Source: Sphingobacterium sp. B16(2022)
GTDB lineage: Bacteria; Bacteroidota; Bacteroidia; Sphingobacteriales; Sphingobacteriaceae
Assembly: GCF_012030425.1 (NCBI RefSeq)
Contig: NZ_JAAUVN010000004.1
Coordinates: forward strand, 248,001-312,000
Direction of reading: 5' to 3'
DNA length: 64,000 nucleotides
Part shown: positions 24,734 through 31,809 of the stretch, one piece after another
Numbering within the stretch: the stretch's first letter is position 1
How the letters are laid out: the number at the start of each line of letters is the position of its first letter
Translations under genes and position numbers: made by a program
Notes under the pieces: generated by a model
What the model was told of the DNA's origin: nothing
The model's input: the letters and a program-made list of their open reading frames with translations, nothing else
Databases searched by the model: none

Positions 24734-25147
24734 TTATTTACTTTGTCCATCATCTTCCCACCAATCTTCTTTCAAATCATCAATCTCACGACGGTCTCTT
24801 TTAGTGGGTCTGCCAGCTCCCCGATCTCGAGTTAAAATTGGAGCATGGAATGCCGATTTATAAGCGGTTGTCTCCTCTTCCGGAGTTTGATCTTCATAAA
24901 ACTGTACGGCCGTCTTCGCATCAACTCTTCTTTCAAGAAGTCCTAGAACTTTTACGATCTTACGTTCGATTCCTTTTTGAACCTGATAGATATCCCCTAC
25001 TTTAACAACGTAGGAAGGCTTAATATTCTGCCCGTTCAATTTTACCCGCCCAGCCTTACAGGCCTCGGTAGCCAGACTACGTGTTTTAAAAAGACGTATT
25101 GACCACAAATATTTATCGATTCGAAGTTTTTCAGTTTCTGTTGCCAT
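24734..25147 (-). CDS. S4-domain RNA-binding protein (Hsp15-like)
   Basis: Protein of 137 residues. The S4 RNA-binding domain fills residues 5-70: LRIDKYLWSIRLFKTRSLATE, ACKAGRVKLNGQNIKPSYVVKVGDIYQV. The tail is charged and ends in DDLKEDWWEDDGQSK. This matches the HslR/Hsp15 family, which binds 50S subunits still carrying nascent-chain tRNA. The frame is open to an earlier methionine at 25165, but the promoter box TATTTTTG at 25153-25160 lies inside that extension, so the ATG at 25147 must be the start. Confidence 0.88.
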   Translation of the reverse strand: MATETEKLRIDKYLWSIRLFKTRSLATEACKAGRVKLNGQNIKPSYVVKVGDIYQVQKGIERKIVKVLGLLERRVDAKTAVQFYEDQTPEEETTAYKSAFHAPILTRDRGAGRPTKRDRREIDDLKEDWWEDDGQSK

Positions 25148-25152
25148 TTGTA

Positions 25153-25160
25153 CAAAAATA
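25153..25160 (-). promoter_or_regulatory. -7 promoter box of the S4 gene
   Basis: TATTTTTG on the minus strand, exact TAnnTTTG, ending 5 nt before the ATG at 25147. It rules out the longer reading frame start at 25165. Confidence 0.55.
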
Positions 25161-25262
25161 GTCATATTGACTTAAAATCTGCTCATTATCCATTATAAAT
25201 TGAACAAATTTTAACATATTTGTCTTCAATAAAAAGAACTGATAATTTTTGAATTATAAAAG

Positions 25263-26081
25263 ATGCCTGAACAATTAAAAAAACTTATCGAAGATGCCTG
25301 GGAGGATAGACAACTTCTAGAATATAAAGAATATGCGGAAGCAATTCGTACTGTGATCTTAAAACTTGATGCTGGTGAATTGAGAGTCGCTGAGCCAATC
25401 GGTACGAGATGGCATGTTAATGACTGGATTAAAAAAGCTGTAATCTTATACTTCCCGATCCGTGAAATGAGTGAGTCTTCTGCAGGTCCATTCGTTTACT
25501 ACGATAAAATGAAATTAAAGACGAACTACAAAGAAATTGGTGTTCGTGTTGTACCTGGAGCATCTGCTCGTTTAGGTGCATATCTAGCTAAAGGTGTAAT
25601 TTTGATGCCTTCGTATGTCAATATCGGAGCATATGTTGGTGAAGGCACTATGGTCGATACTTGGGCTACTGTGGGTTCTTGTGCACAGATTGGCAAAAAT
25701 GTTCACTTAAGTGGCGGTGTAGGTATTGGTGGTGTATTAGAGCCGGTACAAGCTGCTCCGGTTATTATCGAAGACAATGTTTTTGTTGGTTCTAGAGCAA
25801 TCGTTGTAGAAGGTATCCGTGTTGAAACTGAGGCTGTTTTAGGTGCTAATGTGGTATTAACGGCATCCACTAAAATTATTGATGTATCGGGCCCTGAGCC
25901 AGTGGAATACAAAGGTTATGTACCTGCTCGTTCGGTTGTTATCCCTGGTTCTTACACCAAAAAATTCCCTGCTGGTGAATATCAAGTTCCTTGTGCACTT
26001 ATCATTGGTAAACGTAAAGAGTCTACAGACAAGAAAACATCTTTAAATGATGCTTTACGTGATCACAACGTAGCTGTATAA
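25263..26081 (+). CDS. dapD: 2,3,4,5-tetrahydropyridine-2,6-dicarboxylate N-succinyltransferase
   Basis: Succinylase branch of lysine and diaminopimelate synthesis, using succinyl-CoA. The 272-residue protein has the helical N-domain (EDAWEDRQLLEYKEYAEAI, GTRWHVNDWIKKAVILYF), then a left-handed beta-helix of hexapeptides with MPSYVNIGAYVGEGTMVDTWATVG and GGVGIGGVLEPVQAAPVIIEDN, characteristic of DapD. Length fits the family. The Sua5/YciO gene follows 20 bp later, so they may form one transcript; no other dap gene is present here. Confidence 0.95.
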   Translation: MPEQLKKLIEDAWEDRQLLEYKEYAEAIRTVILKLDAGELRVAEPIGTRWHVNDWIKKAVILYFPIREMSESSAGPFVYYDKMKLKTNYKEIGVRVVPGASARLGAYLAKGVILMPSYVNIGAYVGEGTMVDTWATVGSCAQIGKNVHLSGGVGIGGVLEPVQAAPVIIEDNVFVGSRAIVVEGIRVETEAVLGANVVLTASTKIIDVSGPEPVEYKGYVPARSVVIPGSYTKKFPAGEYQVPCALIIGKRKESTDKKTSLNDALRDHNVAV

Positions 26082-26101
26082 TTTCCTAATTAAAATAAAA
26101 A

Positions 26102-26680
26102 ATGAGTCAATTTGTAGATAGAAACGATATTAATCAAGCTTTAGAAGTTCTCAAAAATGGCGGTTTGATTTTATACCCAACAGATACGATCTGGGGTATT
26201 GGTTGCGATGCCACAAATCCTGAGGCTGTGGAGAAGGTTTTTCAGTTAAAAGGAAGAGCAAAGGAAAAAAGCCTTATTATTCTACTACATAATGACAATC
26301 AATTGGCAAGTTACGTTACTGAAATTCCAGAAGTAGCTTACCAATTGATTGAATACACAGAGAAACCATTAACTATCGTGTACTCTGGAGCTAAAAACTT
26401 AGCTCCAAATGTTATAGCAGAAGATGGTTCAATCGGAATTCGTATTGTTAATCACGACTTTTGTCAACAGCTTTTACAACGTTTTAGAAAACCGTTGGTA
26501 TCTACCTCTGCGAATATTAGTGGCGAAGATTCGCCAAAATGTTTTGATGATATCTCTGAAGAGATTAAAAATCAAGTGGATTATGTTGTTCAGTTTGGAC
26601 AACATACTAAAAGTGACGGGAAGTCATCAAGTGTGATGAAGTTAGATCCTAGCGGGAAGTTTGAATTTCTACGAAAATAA
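26102..26680 (+). CDS. Sua5/YciO/YrdC-family L-threonylcarbamoyladenylate synthase
   Basis: Protein of 192 residues with the YrdC fold: GGLILYPTDTIWGIGCDATNPEAVEKVFQLKGR, KSLIILL and PLVSTSANISGEDSP motifs, with the basic residues binding ATP and carbamoyl groups. It makes threonylcarbamoyl-AMP for the t6A tRNA modification, the step before TsaE/TsaB/TsaD (tsaE is at 13616). The C-terminal Sua5 domain is missing, as in the short YrdC/YciO forms; whether it is the essential TsaC enzyme or a YciO paralogue cannot be told by eye. Confidence 0.9.
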   Translation: MSQFVDRNDINQALEVLKNGGLILYPTDTIWGIGCDATNPEAVEKVFQLKGRAKEKSLIILLHNDNQLASYVTEIPEVAYQLIEYTEKPLTIVYSGAKNLAPNVIAEDGSIGIRIVNHDFCQQLLQRFRKPLVSTSANISGEDSPKCFDDISEEIKNQVDYVVQFGQHTKSDGKSSSVMKLDPSGKFEFLRK

Positions 26681-26687
26681 GATCAGT

Positions 26688-27095
26688 ATGAAAAAATTAC
26701 TATTACTTGTTGCTTTAGCCTTTGGTATTTCTTGGAACGGCCAAGCTCAACAAAAAGAAATTACTCCTGCAGAAATTGGTGTACAATATGGTAAAAAAGT
26801 GGATAAGTCTAATGCTATTACAGTTGACAAACTTGAAAAATCATTAGAAAAATCACCTAAATTCACCGGTAAAGTCACTGGAAAAGTTATTCAGGTCTGC
26901 ACCAAAAAAGGGTGCTTCTTGACACTTCAAAGAACGGGTGACAAAGAGCCTATTACAGTACGCTTTACTGATTACAGTTATTTTGTACCTGCTGATTTAG
27001 TTGGTAAAAATGTGATTGTAGATGGTTATGCCAAAGTAAAAGATACGACAAACGAAATCACTTTTGTTGCTGATGGCGTATTAGTTGTTAAATAG
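26688..27095 (+). CDS. Secreted DUF4920 protein
   Basis: Protein of 135 residues with a signal peptide (about 1-21, ending QAQQ). The mature part contains GKVTGKVIQVCTKKGCFLTLQ and VRFTDYSYFVPADLVGKNVIVDGYA, a small beta-rich OB-like domain with a Cys-x5-Cys pair typical of DUF4920, of unknown function; a metal- or redox-related role has been only guessed for such pairs. The reading frame runs from 26661 in overlap with the preceding gene, but the ATG at 26688 gives a correct signal peptide and lies 7 bp after that gene's stop. Confidence 0.85.
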   Translation: MKKLLLLVALAFGISWNGQAQQKEITPAEIGVQYGKKVDKSNAITVDKLEKSLEKSPKFTGKVTGKVIQVCTKKGCFLTLQRTGDKEPITVRFTDYSYFVPADLVGKNVIVDGYAKVKDTTNEITFVADGVLVVK

Positions 27096-27110
27096 ATCGT
27101 TTAATAAATT

Positions 27111-27150
27111 AAAGGAGGTCATTTTCATTAACGAAAATTGACCTCTTTTT
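27111..27150 (+). terminator. Intrinsic terminator after the DUF4920 gene
   Basis: AAAGGAGGTCA-TTTTC pairs with GAAAA-T-TGACCTCTTT (single bulge), loop ATTAAC, followed by TTTAATTTT. Confidence 0.82.
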
Positions 27151-27178
27151 AATTTTAGCATTTATTAAATAAGCTTGA

Positions 27179-27186
27179 TACATTTG
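27179..27186 (+). promoter_or_regulatory. -7 promoter box of folP
   Basis: TACATTTG, exact TAnnTTTG, ending 6 nt before the ATG at 27193. It overlaps the TTG at 27175 that would start a longer frame, which is therefore unlikely to be translated. Confidence 0.55.
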
Positions 27187-27192
27187 TACAAG

Positions 27193-28038
27193 ATGAAAAT
27201 GATCAAAACTACCCCTGCGCAATCCATCAATTTAAAAGGTCGCATCATGACATTTGACCGTCCCGTCATCATGGGAATTTTAAATGTTACTCCGGACTCC
27301 TTTTTTGATGGTGGGCAAAATAATAAGAATATTGAACAAATACTGATCAAGACTCAGGCCCTTTTAGATGCTGGAGCCGACATCATTGATATCGGTGCAT
27401 ATTCCTCTCGACCTGGAGCCACGTTAATTACTTCACAGGAGGAACTAGATCGAGCACTACCTGCTGTCCACGCTATTTCAAACACATTTCCTGATGCGAT
27501 ACTTTCAATAGATACATTCCGTGCCGATGTTGCTGCGGCCTGCGTACATGCCGGCGTACATATGATCAATGACGTCTCCGGAGGTACAATTGATCCGGAA
27601 ATGTTCCCGACAGTTGCAAAATTGCAAGTGCCTTATATCTTGATGCACATGCGTGGCATTCCCGAAAATATGCAACAATTAACTGCCTATCAGGATATCG
27701 TCACAGATGTCGCTACATTTTTTGGTGAGAAGATTGCTACATTAAGAAAATTGGGCGTCAAAGATATTATACTGGATCCGGGTTATGGTTTTGCAAAAAC
27801 AATTGAACAAAACTACGAGTTGCTATATCGGGTAGATGAACTTCACTATTATGGGCTTCCTATACTTGGTGGTATATCCCGAAAGTCAATGATCTATAAA
27901 AAACTTGGTCTAACTCCACAAGAAGCGCTAAATGGAACAACAGTTCTCAATACACTTCTCCTGACTAAGGGTGTACAGTTACTTCGTGTGCATGATGTAA
28001 ACGAAGCCAAACAGATTGTCGATCTATTATTTCAATAG
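27193..28038 (+). CDS. folP: Dihydropteroate synthase
   Basis: Joins 6-hydroxymethyl-dihydropterin diphosphate with p-aminobenzoate in folate synthesis; the sulfonamide target. The TIM-barrel motifs are complete: MGILNVTPDSFFDGG, ADIIDIGAYSSRPGA, ILSIDTFRADVAAA, HMINDVSGGTIDPEMF, ILDPGYGFAKT and GGISRKSMIYK. Length with this start is 281 residues. The upstream promoter box supports 27193 (MKMIKTTPAQ) rather than the TTG at 27175. A perfect terminator separates it from the convergent murF. Confidence 0.95.
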   Translation: MKMIKTTPAQSINLKGRIMTFDRPVIMGILNVTPDSFFDGGQNNKNIEQILIKTQALLDAGADIIDIGAYSSRPGATLITSQEELDRALPAVHAISNTFPDAILSIDTFRADVAAACVHAGVHMINDVSGGTIDPEMFPTVAKLQVPYILMHMRGIPENMQQLTAYQDIVTDVATFFGEKIATLRKLGVKDIILDPGYGFAKTIEQNYELLYRVDELHYYGLPILGGISRKSMIYKKLGLTPQEALNGTTVLNTLLLTKGVQLLRVHDVNEAKQIVDLLFQ

Positions 28039-28045
28039 TAAATTG

Positions 28046-28091
28046 ATTAGAAAATAAAAAGGAGCCGATCAGCTCCTTTTTATTTTCTAAT
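28046..28091. terminator. Bidirectional terminator between folP and murF
   Basis: Perfect 20-bp stem (core AAAAAGGAGC / GCTCCTTTTT, loop CGATCA) with A-rich and T-rich shoulders. Confidence 0.92.
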
Positions 28092-28105
28092 ATCTTTTCA
28101 AAAAT

Positions 28106-29407
28106 CTATAAAACATCCATCAGCTTTTCAAAAGCCATTCCACGGGATGCTTTCAGTAATATTGTTGCATGCGAAATCGGATTGCTCAATAAAGCGGCTT
28201 TCGCATCACTTGTTGTTTCGAAAAATTCTCCACCTACATCTTGATGCTCATAAAATGCTTTACCGACAAAGATCAAACGCGCTCCAGAAATGGTTTTCGC
28301 TAGTTCCACCACTTTTTTATGCTCATAAGAAGATTCTTCACCTAATTCAAACATATCTCCCAGTATAACAACTTTATGAGTAGCCTCAATGATACGCATA
28401 TTTGTTAATGCCGCTTCCATACTCGTTGCATTAGCATTATAATAATCACAGATCACTGTATTACGATCTGTCTTTGTTATCTGAGAACGGTTATTTGTTG
28501 GTTTATATTCTGAAATAGCGTTATTAATAAGGGTAAGAGGCACATGAAAATAATGTCCAAGAGCTATCGCTGCCAAAAAATTCTCCGTATTATAAGAACC
28601 TGCTAACTGCGTATCGGCATGAAAGATCTCTTCAGATTGTTGAAGATGCCATTCAATCTGTAATAATGGATCTGCTTTAATCAGCCTTCCAATAATAGCA
28701 TTTGACTCGGAAAAACCATATTTAACTACTTTATTAATATGCCGTTGCTCTGCCATTTCTTTAAGAAAAGGATTATCTCCCTGTAAAAATAACGTTCCTT
28801 GATTAGCTTCCAACCAGTCATAGAGTTCACCTTTTGTTTTCTTTACCCCTTCAAAGGAACCAAATCCCTCTAAGTGTGCTTTACCTACATTTGAAATCAG
28901 ACCATGAGTGGGTTCGGCAATCCTGCATAAAAAATCAATTTCACCAATATGATTAGCTCCCATTTCGATGATTGCAATTTCAATATCATCGTCTATCGCC
29001 AACAAAGTCAATGGAACACCAATATGATTATTTAAATTTCCTTTTGTAGCATAAGTTTTATATTTTTTGGACAGAACGGCATGCAGCAACTCTTTCGTCG
29101 TTGTCTTACCATTAGTGCCCGTTACACCAATAAAAGGAATATTCAATTGTTTACGATGAACATGTGCTAACGCTTGGAGAGTTTCTAAAGCATCTTCTAC
29201 AAGTATAAATCGATCATCTTTTTTATATTTCTCTTCGTCAATGACGACATAAGCGGCACCCGAAATCAAGGCTTGCTCCGCAAATTCATTTCCATTGAAA
29301 TTTGATCCCTTTAAAGCAAAAAAAATCGAATCAGGTAGAATATTTCGTGTATCCGTGGATACACTGGGGTGTTGTTTGAATAAGTTATACAGTGCTTGCA
29401 GTTCCAT
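28106..29407 (-). CDS. murF: UDP-N-acetylmuramoyl-tripeptide--D-alanyl-D-alanine ligase
   Basis: Adds D-Ala-D-Ala to the UDP-MurNAc tripeptide, the last cytosolic step of peptidoglycan precursor synthesis. The 433-residue protein has the Mur ligase layout: N-domain with STDTRNILPDSIFFALKG, ATP-binding FIGVTGTNGKTTTKELLHA, IIEMGANHIGEIDFL and the C-domain with CDYYNANATSMEAALTN and VILGDMFELGEES. It is transcribed alone from a box at 29454-29461. Other mur genes are not in the window. Confidence 0.95.
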   Translation of the reverse strand: MELQALYNLFKQHPSVSTDTRNILPDSIFFALKGSNFNGNEFAEQALISGAAYVVIDEEKYKKDDRFILVEDALETLQALAHVHRKQLNIPFIGVTGTNGKTTTKELLHAVLSKKYKTYATKGNLNNHIGVPLTLLAIDDDIEIAIIEMGANHIGEIDFLCRIAEPTHGLISNVGKAHLEGFGSFEGVKKTKGELYDWLEANQGTLFLQGDNPFLKEMAEQRHINKVVKYGFSESNAIIGRLIKADPLLQIEWHLQQSEEIFHADTQLAGSYNTENFLAAIALGHYFHVPLTLINNAISEYKPTNNRSQITKTDRNTVICDYYNANATSMEAALTNMRIIEATHKVVILGDMFELGEESSYEHKKVVELAKTISGARLIFVGKAFYEHQDVGGEFFETTSDAKAALLSNPISHATILLKASRGMAFEKLMDVL

Positions 29408-29453
29408 TCTTAAAAACTTTTACTTGATTACCTCAATAGTAGCAATCATCAAA

Positions 29454-29461
29454 CAAATATA
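29454..29461 (-). promoter_or_regulatory. -7 promoter box of murF
   Basis: TATATTTG on the minus strand, exact TAnnTTTG, 46 nt before the murF ATG. No clear -33 TTG. Confidence 0.4.
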
Positions 29462-29800
29462 ATAATTTAGAGTTCTATAAATAAGCACAAAAATTTCAAA
29501 TAATCCTTAATCCCAATCAACGTAGGCTATTGAGCTAATTGCAGCATAAACATGCGCATACTCAAAAGATGGAGATCCAAATAATTACATATATGAGTAT
29601 TGTGGGACTATTTTGGAAATTAATGGGAATGTCAACTGATTCCTTATAATTTATGCTGATATAACAGTGAAAATGAGGATGTACGAAATGATCCAGATGG
29701 ATTGACACAATTATAGTACGCAACCGTAAGACAACAGCTGATCATGCTTCCTGTTTTTACCATTAGGCACAAAATGCTGGTATAAATCTAATCAATCTCT

Positions 29801-29812
29801 GAAAACGTTTGC
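29801..29812. promoter_or_regulatory. Possible LacI-family operator
   Basis: GAAAACGTTTGC contains the palindromic core AAACGTTT with a central CG, the pattern bound by many LacI/GalR regulators. It lies 191 bp before the MFS transporter start. No LacI-type gene is in the window. Confidence 0.35.
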
Positions 29813-30003
29813 GTAAAAATAAGATGCTGATTTTGCTCTACCTATTATTATAAGCATTAACTTTAAAATATATCTATTATAATTCTTCGACACATACAGC
29901 ACTGATCCAGTTGCATAAAGATGATCATATAGATTCATAAAGTTACAGTAACAACAAACTTATATTTCTATTATCAAAATAGAAAGAATAGAGTAAACCA
30001 AAT

Positions 30004-31440
30004 ATGAACAATAATAAACCAACAAAGTACCGCTGGAGTGTTTGTGCTCTCCTATTTTTTGCCACCACTATAAATTATTTAGATAGACAAGTCTTATCCT
30101 TAACATGGAAAGATTTTATAAGCCCTGAATTTCATTGGACAAACAATGACTACGGTAATATAACAGCACTTTTCTCAATCTTTTATGCCGTAAGTATGCT
30201 CTTTGCAGGTCGGTTTGTCGATTGGATGGATACAAAAAAAGGCTTTCTTTGGGCGATCGGCATTTGGTCAGTTGGTGCTATTATTCATGCTTTTTGTGGT
30301 ATCGCTACTGCGGGCCAGTTAACAGGTAACTGGTTTCTAAATTTTGAGGAGTCTAAAGCAGTAATTGGAACAATTAATGATGTCGGTTTAGTAATCAGTA
30401 CGAGTGTTACCCTATTTATTTTTGCCCGCTTTGTATTAGCAATAGGTGAAGCTGGAAACTTTCCTGCCGCCATAAAGGCAACTGCAGAGTACTTTCCAAA
30501 AAAGGACCGGGCTTTAGCGACCAGTATATTTAATGCCGGTGCGACTATTGGTGCACTGGTGGCTCCCATCACGATCCCAACCATTGCAAAGTATTATGGA
30601 TGGGAAATGTCTTTTATTATTATTGGTGCTTTGGGTTTTGTATGGATGGGATTTTGGGTATTCATGTACAAAAAACCAGAAGAGCACCCTAAGGTTAATG
30701 AAAGTGAGCTGCGCTATATTCTACAGGATTCAGCTCATCATACCGAAGAACAAAAATCTAATGAGAAATTAAAAGTATCTTTTTTGGAGTGTTTTAAACA
30801 TAGACAAACTTGGGCTTTTGCCTTTGGAAAATTTATGACAGACGGTGTCTGGTGGTTTTTCCTATTTTGGATGCCTGCCTATTTAAGTGCTGTTTATAAT
30901 ATAAAATCATCTGATACAGAAGGACAATTAGCAATTTTTGTTTTATACATCATTACTTTATTCTCAATCTACGGAGGTTATCTTCCGACCCTATTTGTCG
31001 AAAAAAAGGGCATGAATCCGTATGAAGGTCGAATGAAAGCGATGTTAATTTTCGCATTTATTCCTTTGATCGTTTTATTTGCACAGCCCTTAGGTTATAT
31101 CTCCTATTGGGTTCCTGTCATTTTTATTGGAATTGCTGGTGCTGCACACCAATCCTGGTCTGCAAATATCTTTTCTACTGTTGGAGACATGTTTCCGAAA
31201 AAAGCTATTGCCACTATTACCGGTATCGGAGGATTAGCAGGAGGCTTAGGAGCCTTTATTATTAATAAAATATCAGGTGTTCTTTTTGACTATGCTAAAG
31301 AAACTCAACTGAAATTCATGGGATTTGAAGGTGAACCAGCTGGATATTTCATTATCTTCTCATTTTGTGCGGTCGCTTATCTTATTGCGTGGGCAGGAAT
31401 GAAAGCATTAGTTCCTAAAATGAAAATTGTAGAATTATAA
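30004..31440 (+). CDS. MFS transporter, hexuronate/anion-cation symporter type (ExuT-like)
   Basis: Inner-membrane carrier of 478 residues with about 12 helices. It opens with RWSVCALLFFATTINYLDRQVLS, the standard beginning of the ACS family that includes ExuT (glucuronate/galacturonate) and related sugar-acid symporters. GRFVDWMDTKKGF fills the loop 2-3 motif and GEAGNFPAAIKATAEYFPKKDRA is the conserved segment after helix 4. The substrate is inferred to be a sugar acid from family only. It is followed by a strong terminator and no catabolic gene is adjacent. A LacI-type palindrome lies upstream. Confidence 0.85.
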   Translation: MNNNKPTKYRWSVCALLFFATTINYLDRQVLSLTWKDFISPEFHWTNNDYGNITALFSIFYAVSMLFAGRFVDWMDTKKGFLWAIGIWSVGAIIHAFCGIATAGQLTGNWFLNFEESKAVIGTINDVGLVISTSVTLFIFARFVLAIGEAGNFPAAIKATAEYFPKKDRALATSIFNAGATIGALVAPITIPTIAKYYGWEMSFIIIGALGFVWMGFWVFMYKKPEEHPKVNESELRYILQDSAHHTEEQKSNEKLKVSFLECFKHRQTWAFAFGKFMTDGVWWFFLFWMPAYLSAVYNIKSSDTEGQLAIFVLYIITLFSIYGGYLPTLFVEKKGMNPYEGRMKAMLIFAFIPLIVLFAQPLGYISYWVPVIFIGIAGAAHQSWSANIFSTVGDMFPKKAIATITGIGGLAGGLGAFIINKISGVLFDYAKETQLKFMGFEGEPAGYFIIFSFCAVAYLIAWAGMKALVPKMKIVEL

Positions 31441-31507
31441 CAAATAACACAAACAGTGGAATCAACCTTGAGAGATACTCCGTAAATTCAATATTAGCAT
31501 ATTATTT

Positions 31508-31542
31508 ACAGGAGGGATAGAATATCCCTCCTGTATTTTTTT
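31508..31542 (+). terminator. Intrinsic terminator of the MFS gene
   Basis: ACAGGAGGGATA and TATCCCTCCTGT form a perfect 12-bp stem with loop GAA, followed by ATTTTTTTT-like T-run. Confidence 0.9.
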
Positions 31543-31744
31543 CAATCTGAAATAAGTCTACCAACACGAACTCCCTACATATCTTAAATTGACCATGTAT
31601 CAAGCACACATCAGCTCATTAATTTTCTCTCAAAATAGCAGCAAGCCATCTTATATTTACCCTAACTTATATTTAATAGCGAGATAGAATAGTGAGATTA
31701 TCCGAATACTGTTGTAAACAGGTATCATCTGAGTGATGATATTG

Positions 31745-31779
31745 CAAAAAAAACCGCAAGTATTTTCATACTTACGGTC
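31745..31779 (-). terminator. Intrinsic terminator of the outer-membrane receptor gene
   Basis: On the minus strand ACCGTAAGTAT pairs with ATACTTGCGGT (one G-T), loop GAAA-like, followed by eight T. Confidence 0.85.
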
Positions 31780-31809
31780 AACATATTACATAAACATTGA
31801 AACTATCTA

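Larger units (their letters stand above)
29408..30003. other. 596-bp intergenic region between murF and the MFS gene
   Basis: Both flanking genes diverge from it. No reading frame above noise, RNA gene or repeat was recognised. It holds the murF box and a LacI-type palindrome (29801-29812). Its length and A/T richness suggest regulatory DNA or decayed sequence. Confidence 0.6.
31441..31809. other. 369-bp convergent intergenic region with two terminators
   Basis: Holds the MFS terminator (31508-31542) and the receptor-gene terminator on the other strand (31745-31779). The roughly 200 bp between them show nothing recognisable. Confidence 0.6.

Noticed and set aside
25148..25165. Upstream start of the S4 gene (MTIFVQ...)
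   Set aside because: The TATTTTTG promoter box lies within this extension, so it is probably not transcribed.
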